In this document: piece after piece, positions 18,217-30,261 of the stretch
Layout: every line of letters begins with the position of its first letter
Position numbering within the stretch: the first letter of the stretch is position 1
DNA from: Amorphophallus konjac
Lineage: Eukaryota; Streptophyta; Magnoliopsida; Alismatales; Araceae
Direction: 5' to 3'
Length of the DNA: 64,000 bases
NCBI GenBank assembly: GCA_022559845.1
Contig: CM040121.1
Coordinates: 569,086,140 to 569,150,139 of the forward strand
Made by a program: the position numbers and the translations under genes
Notes under the pieces: generated by a model
Databases searched by the model: none
The model's input: the letters and a program-made list of their open reading frames with translations, nothing else
What the model was told of the DNA's origin: nothing

Positions 18217-21200
18217 TCAAAGATGGGAGGGCTTTTGCTTCATTAAATCGGCAAGCTCCTGTTCTTTTATGGCAAGGGCCTCCTCCACGCTTGAGCACTC
18301 CGCAGCAAGGAAGCTCTTCTCGGCCTGCGCCTCCTGAATCGCTTTGACATTAGCTTCACCAGAGGCCTCCAAGGAAGTGATTCGCTGCAAGATGGTCCGC
18401 ACAGTCTCTTGGAGCGAGGCAATTTGACTCCTGTTCTCAGCTACGGCAGTCTCAAGGGAGTCGCAGCGCTCTTGAACCATCTCGGCCTGAGACCTCCTCT
18501 CGCGGACCTGCTCGCGCATTATTTTTATTTCATCCTCCAGCTGCTTGACCCTTAACTCTTGGGCTTTCCAACTTGAGGCTTCATACAGCTGTTGAAGTTC
18601 TTGCCAAGCACTGTCCACCGCCGCCATCCACGGCTCTTTCGGTAGCCCTAACCCATGATAACTTCGCGTGGCAGCCGTAAGGGTGTTGCAAACAGTCTCC
18701 ATTGGAGGAAGCTCGGCCCCCTGGAACAAACTCCGGGCGCCGCCAATCAGGGTATCAACCATGTGGGCTGCCCCCACAAAAGGTGCAATCTGAGGGCCAT
18801 CCGGCCACTCAATCCCATGGCAGGGGAAGCCGTTCATCTGCGGGAGTATTTCCTTAAAAGAAGCTGCCAGAACAAAAAGGCGAAAAGAGAGGAAAACAAT
18901 AGGAATGGTTATGACCCATGTTTTCAACCCACATCAAATCTGATAGCATGTGAAGAGAAATGACTACCTGGGACAGTGGGAATCTCTGAAGACTTCTCTA
19001 GCCGGGAGGACTTAAAAGTTTCAGCCCTTATAATCAGGAGGTCACCAGAGGTTGAGGCATCTCGAATTTCCTCCCCCAGCTCTCTTCCCCCTATTGGGCA
19101 TCATAAGAGTATTGGTTAGCAGCTGACAAAATCAAAGCAGTTAGTCATGTAAAAAAAAAAAAAGGGAAAAAAGAAAAAGAAAAAGAAGAGAGAATATGAA
19201 GGGACCTAATGCAGCAGAATCCAAGGACTCTTTATCTTTGCTCAACGAGGTAAATTCAGCCCCTTGAATGTCCCCTGCGAAGAAGAATCAGGGGTCAACT
19301 CACAAAGTCGCTTCAATATACAAAAAAACTGTTATGAAGAAGTAGAAATACCTCTCTGACCAGTCTCCTCCCCGTCAGAAAGACAAACAGTGTCTCCTGA
19401 GGAACAAGAAAAATCTTCAGGATTCCCCTCTATGGGAGTCAAGGCAGGGCTCTCCTCCATAGCTGCAATGCCATCATCATTACGCCTCAGTGCGGTCTCC
19501 TCGGCATCAACAGTGGTGCCTAAGGCAGCACCCCCTGAATCCAAAGCCACAACACCTATGCTTATCCCCTCTAAGGATTCCAAGGGATCTTGAACATGAG
19601 GGTTACCAGCTGCATAAGATACTCAAATGATAAACTTGCACAGCAATGTCAGCAATTTCAAGTTCAACATTAAATGCAACTACCTGTTGTGTGGGGTATA
19701 CGGTCACTTCCCTGTTGCGGAGAGGTTGACAAAGTTCCGAGATCATCCCTCTGTCCCTCTAAGGGTGGAGTCTGTTCTCTACAAATTTCATCAAGAAGAG
19801 CTTGAGAATATTTGTTTATCATCTCTTTATCTGCGGCAGGATTGGCAGAATAATCTGGCAAATCCATATTCATCCCGGAGCTAAGAAGTGTAGTGAATTC
19901 CTGCACAGAAATCGCTGCGGATGCGTCCAAACCACCTGGAAATGAGATTGTCAGGTCACCTCCCACAAAATCAACTCAAAGAAGGATGAGGCACATCCTT
20001 ACTCGAAGAAGGTAAGGCGATGGTCGACTCCGGCTCATGCCTACGAGGCGCAGCTATCTCCCTATCTTCATGAACCTCTGGTATAAAAAGGGAAAAGGAA
20101 GAGAGAAGTCATGTCAACAAGGATAAAAAAAAAAAAAGAGGGGGGATCAAAAGAACAACACAAGGAAAAGGCAGACGATGTAATGTCTCGAAATCGTCAT
20201 ACCACAGCCAACGGAATTATGACGATCCCCACATGAATATGGGGGTGAGGCACTAGACACAGGATTATAATCATCATCCTGTAACTCTCCATCTTCCATG
20301 TCACGCTCTGACCCCGGGACCACCACCCCATGTGTGGGGGAAAATGTGGGTATGATCGTGTCGATGGAAGAACCTGAAGATCAAAGGAAAAGGGGTCAAC
20401 AATGAAGCATTACGAAGTATTCAAAAGGCAAGGCTGTAAACCCACGAAGGTCACCTCGTCGCCCTTTCGAGGAGCTCCCTTTGGAGCGAGGTAGACGAGC
20501 CCGGGCTCTTGGTCCCTCCTCCTCGGAGGACCTTACCCGCTTCGCCGGCCCAGGGGCTTTCTTCCCTTTTACAGCGACATTCGCTATTGTGACAAAGCTC
20601 CCTGCAAAAAAAAAAAAAAGAAAAAAAAGAGAAAAAAAAAAGGGGGAGGAAGAGGGGAGAATCAAAACCACATATAGATGAAGTACAAAGAACAGCTCAA
20701 CTAATCATGGAAAAAGAAAAAGAAAGAAGGAACGAAAGTCGACGTTACTCACCCTCAGGGGCAGGCGAGAAAGTGGGCCTTAGCACTGCTTGCTCAGCCT
20801 GAAGGCCAACAATCTCCCCTGCCGCAACTACTGCATCCCATACATCTTGCAAGCAAACACTATTCTCCAGTAAGGAGAGTTGCTCAGATGGGCCGATGCG
20901 CACAATGGAACTCATCAAATGTCTTTGCCACTGTGGCCATAAGTTATTGCTGAAACTTTCAGGATGAAGGCGAATGGCTTTATCAGCATTCGGAGGGTAG
21001 CCGCAGTCTGACAAGAAATGCTCCCACCATGAATACACTTTATGCACTGCAGCGGCTGTACCGTGTTCTGAGGGAGCACTGGCACGCCGCCTCAAGGGCT
21101 TAATGGCCCCAGTGTAGGCCTGCCGATCGGTAGTAACTGGCCCGTTCTTCGCCTCCCATTCAGCGCGAAAGTCTCGTACATTTCTAGCAATTTGCGGAAA

Positions 21201-23425
21201 ATGAGTATGAAGGAAAGATCTGTCAATAATCAGAGGTGGCAGATCTGCCTGCTTCAGACGAGCTTCTTCTCTTTCTTTTAATTCATGTGGAGACTGCCTG
21301 AATACATTACTGCGCCTGAACCACCAGCGGGCATAATATATATCAACTTGACCCACCCTCCTGGCGTCTGGAAAGGTACAGCGTGGTCCTGATGATCCTC
21401 TGAAGAAGAAATCCCACCAGCTGCTAGTAACCAAGTGAATGTCCTGACCCCGGTGTATCCGCCCGGTCAAGCCGAAATCAGCGTCTGGAGGAACTGACTG
21501 GTCATACCCAAAGTTTCGTGCGAAACGATGGGGAAAATAAGGCTCCAAGAAGACAGTGTTGCCCTTCCTGAAGACAAGGACACTGGGTCGAATACTGCAA
21601 AGCCAGGCTTCATAAAATGAGGGGTCAGCAACCTGGCAATATGGGATGCCATAAGAAATCCCATCCGAGCTCTCAATCACAAAAGGCCTGAAGTCGTAAG
21701 AGCAATGGGCTATAGGCAAGCCCTCTTTCCCCTGTGTAGGAACAAAAGATAATAACTTACGAGCCTTCCATAGCTGATCCGATGGACGTGGGTCCGGACG
21801 GTTCCTGAATAAGAAAATTAAAGGGGCTGCTGGGTTCTCAACTGAAATATTCTGACACAAAGAGGGCAGCAAAAGACCAGCCCATGCACTCAGATAATGA
21901 GTGGCCATACATAGACTCCGATCTCTCGGAGAGCTGTGAGACGTCAAATCACCAAAGCCATGATAGATATTTGCAAGAGCAGCAGGTGCAAGGGCGAGTC
22001 TATGTCCATCTGCAAGACTGCAAGCAGGATAAATAAGCTCGGGCCGAACAAGGCCCTCCTCTCCATAAGGTACAACAAAAGTAGCAAGCCAGTAAACGAG
22101 ATAAGCAGCAAGATAGGTCCGGTCTGGAATATTGCGGGGGTTCCACCCCGCATTCACCGGCGCAGGTAAATGGCGGCTACTCTCCTGAGGATGCAAGACA
22201 AGCTGATAATTCTGAGTCAAAGGTCTGTCATCCTCTGCAAAGCTCTCATAAAAACAGAATGGCCCATTGTAGAAGTAAGAAACCCATGCATTGAGGTTAA
22301 CCCTCACTGCACCAGAGGAAGCAGAAGGGGCCTTGCTTTTCCCAGCTCGGGCCAAATCTCGCCATACCTTCATCAGGTATCGGAAGCTAAAGGATAAACC
22401 ATATTCTCCCAGTCCTGTGGAGAAGTTCCTGTGTAAATCATCAAGAGTGACTTCTTCATAAGGCCGCCCTGAGATGGGTAAACCTGAGATCCTGTACAAA
22501 CTCCACAGATCCAGGGAGGTTTCACCCTCAGCAGTAGCAAAAGTATTGTAGCGGCGATTGAAGCGCTCCGCCAAAGCCTGAAGCAACTCAACATGACACG
22601 GGTATTTATATAATGCTGCTGTAACTGCATGCCGAATGCCCACAAGGTCCAGAAGCCCGCTATAATGGTAAAGTACGCCCGCCAACCATTCTGTGGCTCC
22701 TAAATGAAATTTATGGGAGGGAATCACAGACCATTTTCCATACCAGCTGGGAGAAGACCCACTCACGATTTTATCGAGCAAACATAGCTTGTCATACCCT
22801 TCACCAGCAAATTCGGTGCCCGAGGGAGATAAAAAGCAACCAGAAGCAGCATCTGACAAAGTCTTGTGATTACCCCCTAAATCCCAAATAGCAGGTGCAA
22901 AGGATTTCACCTTGATCGGACATCCTGTTTCGGCACTAAAGAAGCCTAGCTGGGAGGAGGCCGGATACTGAATATGACGACCATTACCCAATGGAAAACT
23001 GGGGAATGAAGTCTTGCAAGTCCCCAACATGCTATCACGGCCCACCAGAATTGCCCTCTCAATTTGACACGGGCCGCAGGCAAGCAACTATCACCCTCTT
23101 CCATGTCTGGGGGAATAAAATTCTGAATGAAAGGAAATAAATGCCTGTCCAAGGGAAAATGCCTCGGATATCCGCGTGGTCGCCGATATACATAGGAGCC
23201 TCTCTGAGGAATAAGCAAGCTCAAGTCAACTACACCATCTTCAGATTCATCCTCTGGGAGGGGGCCAGTAGCAATCATGGAAAGCCCCCGATCAAGTGAA
23301 AAATTATTCTCCGCAGTTATTCTCGGAGAACCCCACGAGGGCATCAGCTTCTTGGAAGTGATTGGGAGTGTCTCCTTGTACATCCCTTTTGACCAGCGAC
23401 CACTGCTCTCCCTAGCACGAGACAT
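18217..23425 (-). CDS. Antisense spliced PMD-like gene carried by the retrotransposon
   Basis: The best start is ATG at 23423-23425, 11 bases after a T-rich TTTGCAG acceptor-like site. After the N-terminal part comes a long exon to 20753 with plant mobile domain-like sequence (HKFHLGATEWLAGVLYHY, AERFNRRYNTF, LYRISGLPISGRP). It ends at a strong GGTGAGTAA donor. Exons I infer downstream are 20455-20601, 20203-20373, 20003-20077, 19684-19935, 19352-19609, 19206-19274, 18968-19090 and 18217-18863. The eight introns are 67-151 bp, GT-AG and all phase 1, and the frame stays open, giving about 1,350 residues plus the N-terminus. The second exon is basic (KGKKAPGPAKRVR), the middle ones acidic, and the last a coiled coil of about 130 residues. 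The frame changes somewhere in 22946-23087, by mutation or a missed intron. Cellular PMD proteins (MAIN/MAIL) act in silencing and genome stability; a role here is inference. Confidence 0.85.
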
Positions 23426-23596
23426 GATGGCTGCTGCAAAAAAAAACAACAACAAAACAACAACAAAAAGAAAGGACGGATGATCAGTCTCAAATTAATA
23501 TCAATGGCGTTATGCATCAAGCAAACTCAAGAGCCGGTGAAATCAGTGATGCACGGGCCGGCCGCCGTCACCCTTGGCTCCGACGGACCCCCCCCC

Positions 23597-23608
23597 GTGG
23601 GGGGCATT
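23597..23608 (+). other. Polypurine tract region of the Ogre/Tat-type element
   Basis: GTGGGGGGCATT directly precedes the TG of the 3' LTR. A short G run followed by CATT before TGTTGA is a typical plus-strand priming arrangement. The 23460-23596 interval before it holds no gene; it would contain the promoter or 5' untranslated region of the antisense gene. Confidence 0.7.
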
Positions 23609-26504
23609 TGTTGACCCCATAAAATATTTCATTGATCTCAGAATGAATATTAATGGTGCCCATTTAGGCCTTAAGAAACATGTTTATTTGACTGCTGACT
23701 CAAAATAAGCATGCTTGATAAAGAACACCATTCCGGAAGCAGCCACTTGATTCCACCCGAAGAAAATTCAGTCGATTGCTCCCGAAGTAGTCAAAGTGGC
23801 GCAGCTAGCTCTGGATGCTGCTATAAGACTCAGCGGGAAATATTTCCCAACTATAAAATTGGGTACCAGTGAGGTGATGTTGGAAGCCAACAGAAACTTG
23901 GGTGAGGGCACAAATTGTCGATTATGCTTCTCATGTTACTAGCATAATCGCATGCACAATAAGAAATCTGTGTGAATTGGGGACTCTTGCAGCTGCTGGT
24001 GGGGGGAGTCTGGTGACAATTTTAAACGTGTCATGGAAAGGTGTGGCTTCTCTTCTGCAGCTTGGCAAAAGAGTTTTGTCTGATGGAGATAAGTAGATGT
24101 CTCTTGCTGGTGACATCTTTTGGCATTTTATTTAGCAGAGAAGTAAATATGCAAGCTGCAAATGAGGCATTGGCAGTTGTTGTAGAGCCAATGTCTAATC
24201 TTCTGCTACATGCCATTTATAAACTCAACTGACATAGAGCTTGAGTCCAAATTACAGGTATTGGACTGTTTGTTCACAGATCAAGGTGACGCTTGCACTT
24301 TGCATTCAGATGGTGTTGATCCTTTTACAAGTCAAATGACTTCATTTGATGGAATATTAGTTATGGAAGATGGAATGCCTGGAGCTGGAACACTAATGCT
24401 AGTTCTGTACCAAACAGTGGAACACATGAGAAGGCTGAAATAAGGGATTGGATTGAGTAAAGTAAAGGCAACAAAAGATTAGAGCAGAGATCTGCAGCAT
24501 GCCCTAACTACAATGCTCTAACTACAAAACTCCAACCATATGGATTCAGAGTTTGAAACAGACAGTAAGACCAATGGTAAACCAACTCCAAGTTTCCCTA
24601 TCAAGGGATATAATAGGATGAGTTTAATCCAAATGAAGAAAGGGATTTGCTTGATGATCATCTAAGTTCACATGTGACTAAAAGAATTATCTACTCAAAA
24701 TAGTTTATCCAATGAAAGAATCTTCAGTTCATCTGGTGCAACACTCACATGGTCTCACAAGAATAGAGCCAAAGACAAGATGAGAATCCTCCGTACAAGT
24801 CAAGAAACACAGAAGCTTTCCACGTGTTGAAGGGAATTTTTTTTTAAGATGTACGGAGGCTCTGTTTTTATATAGGAGAAAGAGACCCATAGGCCGGAGG
24901 GGCCCTCCACCCTGCCTGCAGGCCGGAGGGTGCTCCTCCGCCCTGCTGACAGGCCGGAGGGGCCCTCCACCCTGCCTGCAGGCCGGAGGGTGCTCCTCCG
25001 ACCTGCTGGCAGGCCGGAGGTAGTTCCTCCGCCCTGCTAGCAGGCCGGAGGGGCCCTCCCCCTGCTAGCAGGCCGGAGGACCCTCCTCCGCCCTGTTAGC
25101 AGGCCGGAGGAGGCCTTCCTCCGCCCATGGGCCCTGCGGTTACCAAAAAAAAAAAAGAAAGAGGGAAAGAAGAAAACAAGGAAGGGAAATAAATGCTTCA
25201 GTTACGGCATATGAAAAGGCAGGGAGGAGAAGAGGAGGGGGGCTTACCTTTTCGAATTCCACCGGAGGAGGAGAAGAGAATGCCCCTCCGCCCTTTCTCC
25301 AATCCAGTATAAAAGGCTCCCACTAGGAGCCAAGGAGGGGACAGCCACAGCAAAAAGAAAAGCAGCTACAAGAAAGAAAGAAAGAGACAGCAGCAAGAAG
25401 ACAAGAGGGGATAAAAAAAGGAGAAGGGAGAAAGAAGAATACAAGGAAAGGAAAAAGACAGCCACAATAGTAAGTCTACAGCAAAAACAGCAGTTCGTAG
25501 CCCTCTTTTGGTGGAGTTTTTGTGAAGATAAAACTTGCTTTATGTAAGGAAGACAAAAAACAGCAGTTCGTAGCCCTCCTTTGGTGGGGTTTTTGTGAAG
25601 ATAAAACTTGCTTTATGTGGAGAAGGTGTTCAAGGAAACTTGACTAAAGTACCCTCATCACTCATGTGATATACAAAATAAGTACAAATGGGATCCAAAT
25701 GAATTCAAATGCAATGTTATACAACTATTGAGAGAAATATTCCAAAGTTATTCCATAGCCAAGACCCTATTGGAGGGATAATTGCGGAATTAAAATATAT
25801 CTGAACTTAAAATGTCCCACCGGGCATCTGTAGTTATATTGACTTCATCTGGCTATCAGTATTTTATTACTGATTGATCAAAATTCTGTACATAATTAAA
25901 TTACTGGTTGTATTTAATTACTGGTCAATATAAAATACTGAACGCGATGTAAAGAAGTCATGTCAGATGACAGATTCATGTAAAGAAATCTGTACAGTAT
26001 TTAATATACAACCAAATCGTCAGACATGACTTCTTTACAGATGAAGTCATGTGGTCACCTCTCTTAAAATATATACAACAAAATAAGTACAAACATTCCC
26101 ACTTTTTTTTCGGAAAACTGTTTTGGTGAAAAATTACCTTAAAACCCTTCTATGTAAGGAATATTGCAAATAAACCCTCGCAGGAGGGATAATTGCAATC
26201 ATGCCCTATCTTGAGGTAAAAACATGTTCACTCGAACTAGTATTCCAGAATAAAAGGGTCGATGTTATGAGGGCAAGAAAACATCGTTTGCATTCATTAG
26301 CAGTTTTAATCAAGGGTATTCGGATTTGTCCGATGTAAATTAACACCGATTCCATTCGGTGGGGAAGAGTCCAGTACATGAACTCTTAAATCGTCTGATG
26401 AAACACGCGCGCGGAAATTATAATATGCAAGTATTAAAAAGACCGAAACACATGCGCATATTAAGACGAAAATTTATTCGTTTATTTCTTTCCGCGTGTA
26501 AACA
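23609..26504 (+). repeat. 3' LTR of the Ogre/Tat-type element
   Basis: A direct repeat of 2725-5554, 2896 bp long. It differs by about four substitutions, a 60-bp gain (two extra ~30-bp array units near 24893-25130), a 5-bp AGTAA insertion near 24460 and one extra A near 25150. TATAAAAG is at 25308-25315. The gene-like segment of the 5' LTR is repeated at about 23760-24815. Confidence 0.96.
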
Positions 26505-26509
26505 ACTGC
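26505..26509 (+). repeat. Target site duplication (right copy), ACTGC
   Basis: Matches 2720-2724 exactly and directly follows the CA of the 3' LTR. Confidence 0.95.
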
Positions 26510-28157
26510 CCAGTTGGGCGACCAGCTTTCTGGCTGCCCAGAATGAGTGCCCTGACGGACGGCCAGGGATGTGGCCGCCTAGTCTAGTGGGCGGCCATGG
26601 CCGCCCAGTGCTGTGCTAGGCAGCCAACTATGTGGCCGCCTAGGGAAGGGTAGCCTAGACGGCCAACATTCTGACTGCCCAAATACTGGACGACCAGGAA
26701 GTTGGCCGCCCAGTGTTTCCCATACAGTCTTTGGCAGCCAGACTTGTGGCAACCCCGATTCTGAGTTTTCGAGGGTCCTTCGTGACCTCGTGTTCCACAG
26801 AGAATCGTTCCCACGTGATCGTATGTTTTTGCGGAGAGTTGTTCCCGCATGGTCTCGTATTGCACGGAGGGTTGTTCCCACATGGTTTGGTGTTCTGCAG
26901 AGGGTAGTTCTCGCGTGACTTTGTGTTCCGCGAAGGGTTATTCCTGCGTGATCCTTGTGGGTCGGTGATCGTCGAATTTGTAGACCGGCCTTGTGTTCTT
27001 GTAATGGCAGCATAGGGCGATATCGTGTTCTCAGCTGTGTATGTGTGAGCCGGTGGTACTCCGGTGATTTCGATTCCGACTGTGTTTTACCTTGAGTGGC
27101 ACACCCCTAGTGGTAGCCCCTAAACGTCAAGGACTTTGTCTAGTGTGAGGGCTTTCCCGTGAGACGGTTTCGAGCTAGTTGTCGTGGGCCCCTGTGCACA
27201 CGTAGGCGTTGAGGATTTGTCTACGTTCTCAGAGTAGGCGTCAAGGACTTTGTCTACTCTGGGTCAGCCTGAGTCCAAGCTAAGGGAAAATCGATCTTTT
27301 AGGGCCTAGACATCAAGGATTTTGTCTAGTGTGTGCACACGTGGTTGGGGGATCAAACACCGTGTTGACGAGCATGGGTCCCAGCTAGTCCTGGTATTTT
27401 GGTGTTTGTGTGTGTGGGTGTGTGGGTGTCTCGCTGCCGCACTCCTAGGAGGGGAGGTGGATCGTGCGCGAGACAGACGGCGTGGTGTAAGACGTCAGTG
27501 GACGCATCCGGCCGTGCTTCTAGCAGTGGTTTCTCCCATCACTCGAGTGGCGGTTCTCCCGACGGTTGAGGTTGTAGTTTCCCGACTGCGAGGTCGTGGT
27601 TCCTAGCATTTGGTTTACTTGTGATAGTGATTCCCCTGGCACTCGAGGTGTAATTTGCCTACGTGAGGATTGGGCGACAGTATACTTTACTTTTCGCTCG
27701 TTGCTTACTCACTATCGTTATTGTTGCTTTTAGTTGCTGTTGTTTAGTGTGATGAGAATCCACGTGACCCCTATTGAGCTAATGAGACGAGGCTCACCCC
27801 TTTTTCTTTAGTATGGTGCACCTCTAGGCAGTTCGAAGGTCCGGTGTGGTGCCAGCGTAGTTTCTTAATTGTCAACGCGCTAGAATCGGGATATGCCCTG
27901 TGACTGTGTACTTTTGTTTCTTGATGGGCTGTACTTTTTGGAGTTGTACTCTAGACTATAAATTGCATAAATTACAATAAATGTGAATTTTAATTCTAAC
28001 ATTTTAATTTTTGCATTTATTTTAGATTCATACGCACTTCTACAATGTTAATCTAACCCTTCCGAGCATTATAGTTCGTAAGTGGCAGGCCAAGATTCAG
28101 GTTACGCCGGTTACTTTTCGGTACTCGGATCCTGGGTCAGTACAGGGGGACTTGTCA
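26510..28157 (+). repeat. 3' LTR of Del/Tekay-like element, right segment
   Basis: Continuation of the LTR split at 2724. No coding signal is seen. 26510-26760 is rich in imperfect GGCCGCCCAGT words; 27120-27330 repeats a TCAAGGACTTTGTCTA-type phrase three or four times. The proposed end is TTGTCA at 28157. There a minus-strand LINE reading frame begins abruptly, which independently marks the border. The matching target duplication would lie left of the window. Confidence 0.6.
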
Positions 28158-29397
28158 CCTGCGAGAGAAAATCGCCTGACTAATCTCCCCCTCTAGAAAG
28201 GGGATCGCAGGAGCCTCATTCTGTGCCTGGGAGAGTTGAGGAAGTAAGTCATGCGCAAAATCCGGTCTGGTCGTCTGCTCCTCGGTGAAAAGCATAGAAG
28301 TCCCTAGCATGACTCTTGATGTCTTCCTCCTTATGAAGTAAGAGCTCCCTAACCTTGATACAAACAATGTGATTCATCCTTTTCCTCCTTGAAGCAATCC
28401 TGTGAAAGTAAGTTGTGTTCCTATCCCCTTCCTTGAGCCATTTCTCCCTCGATCTCTGCTTCCAGTAAAGTTCTTCTCTTGATAGGATCTCATCATACTG
28501 TGCTCGAAAAGAATCCCTACTCAGTTTGTCAGCCTCATCCATCAAACCTATCTCCTCCAAGCGATCCAGAACTTCTAGCTGATGAAGAATCATCTCTCCT
28601 GTTTGCCTAGTAGCCTCTTGCTAGCTCCCCAACTTTTTAGCACCTGGGCCAGATGTTTCATTTACCAATCAAAGTAGCCATGCAAGATCTGTGACGTCCC
28701 AGACCATCCAACGCATGCCTGATTGTGTCTAAGAGATCTTCCTCCCTAAGCCAGTACCTTTCAAATCTAAAAAGCATGTCTCCTCTCATGACCTCTATTG
28801 GTCCTCAAGAGGATAGGCTTATGGTCAAAGGTCAGCTTAGGCAAGCAAGAGCCCTGCACATGAGGAAAATGGTCCTCCCAATCCACTGACAGCAAGAACC
28901 TATCTAGCCTGGAACATGACAGATCCTCCCTCAAATTGGATTAGGTGAACTGAGCATTCACCAATCCAATATTGAGAAGGGATGCCCGCTAAATGAAGTC
29001 CTAGAGGTCCTCTGTCTCCCCCGAGTAAGGGTGAGCTCCTGACCTCCCTGAAGCTGAAGTCACTGCATTGAAGTCACCGGTCACACACCATGGCCATTCA
29101 GAAACAAGGTGGTGCCTAATCAGCTGTTACCACAAATCATTCTTCCCTTCCCTAGTCCGAGGGCCATACACCCCTGAGTCCCAGGAGAAACCGTCCCTCA
29201 GGCACCGGAAGTGAATGATGATGGCCTACCGCCCAACCTGCCTGTCCTCTTCCATCTCGAAAGGGTTCCACAGCATCATGATCCCTCCTGCCCTCCCTAC
29301 AGCCATAGAAGCCACCCCCTTCAAAAGTCTGTCACCCCCGATCTCCCTCATCAGCCCCTCCTCGTCCCCATCACACTTTGTCTCCTACAAACATATA

Positions 29398-29566
29398 GGG
29401 CGAGTTTGTTTGCGGAGTTGTCGGCCGAGCCGCGCAACTGATGAGAGAGAAACATCCCGCGGGCCCCGCCTCCCCCTCACACTCATCCGCAGTAACCGAC
29501 CCCGGGTGGCTTAATCGACCCTTCGGGGTCGATTAACCAACCCCCACCCGGTTATCAAAAGGGGCC
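29398..29566. mobile_element. Small MITE, 169 bp, ATA target duplication, inside the LINE
   Basis: The element starts GGGCGAGTTTGTTTGCGG and ends AAAAGGGGCC, with imperfect inverted ends, and is flanked by ATA on both sides (29395-29397 and 29567-29569). Taking out the element and one ATA makes the LINE endonuclease frame read through KVDIMFVGDK, matching the KxDIxFLQETK phrase of plant L1. A PIF/Harbinger-type origin is likely from the 3-bp duplication. Confidence 0.65.
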
Positions 29567-30261
29567 ATAATGTCTACCTTGCACCTTCTCACCAACTCCT
29601 TCACCATCCTTCTCTTCTCCTCCCCCCCCCATCCCCTCACATTTCATGATACGATCCTTATGGGGACCGTGGAAAACTCCCTTCACCTCCCTCCCCCTCC
29701 TCATCCTCCCCCTCCCTCTCCCCGTCCTTGCTAACCCCCCAATCCTTCTTTGGGATTTCTCCTTCTTCTTTGCCGCCCTTGCCAAGGCTACCAGCCATCT
29801 CTTCTGTACCAAGTTAAGGGACCCCCCTATACCTTTATCCACCCCCTCATAAGAGACCCACAACTGCTCCGCCAACTCTCTCATGTGTTCCTCTGTAATC
29901 TTTCTCCACAACCCCCATGAGTTCCTTCCCCTCATTGCTAGGTATACCCCAGTCCTCCGTCTCCTCCTCCGAATATCCTTCCCCGAAGGTTGGAGTGTCT
30001 GGGATAACCTCTTTGTCTTTGTCTGCTCCCAACAGGATACCGACAACTGCCTCCGGAAGCCTGGTATAGATGCGTTCCTCTTCATTAGCATGAGCGGTAT
30101 CGGAGATCTCTCCCGTTGGCCTCCTCTGCCATTCCTCCTCGATCACGCCTAGGTCGAGTGCGGCGAGCACCAGAGTTGGGATGTGCAATAGGTAGGACAG
30201 AGGGTCGGGGACCCCGTCTCCCTTCCCAGATGGTCTTCAGCATGTTGCTGCAGTACTAGAC

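Larger units (their letters stand above)
2725..26504 (+). mobile_element. Ogre/Tat-type Ty3/gypsy LTR retrotransposon, 23.8 kb, complete
   Basis: The element is bounded by near-identical LTRs, TG...CA ends and a perfect ACTGC duplication. Its order is 5' LTR, primer site, gag-protease-RT-RNase H, archaeal-type RNase H plus integrase, 51-bp tandem array, a reverse-oriented spliced gene, polypurine tract, 3' LTR. The second RNase H, lack of a chromodomain, extreme length, long N-terminal extension before Gag and an antisense gene near the 3' end are known traits of the Tat/Ogre lineage. The LTRs differ by about four substitutions in roughly 2.8 kb plus a 60-bp repeat-number change and two small indels, so the insertion is recent. 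It sits inside an older Del/Tekay-like LTR. Confidence 0.95.

Noticed and set aside
20396..20671. Stand-alone minus-strand gene
   Set aside because: Its first part is the pyrimidine tract of an intron; the real coding part (20455-20601) is one exon of the antisense gene.
29555..30188. Minus-strand frames of 178 and 113 codons as a gene
   Set aside because: They are pieces of the decayed LINE with shifted frames.
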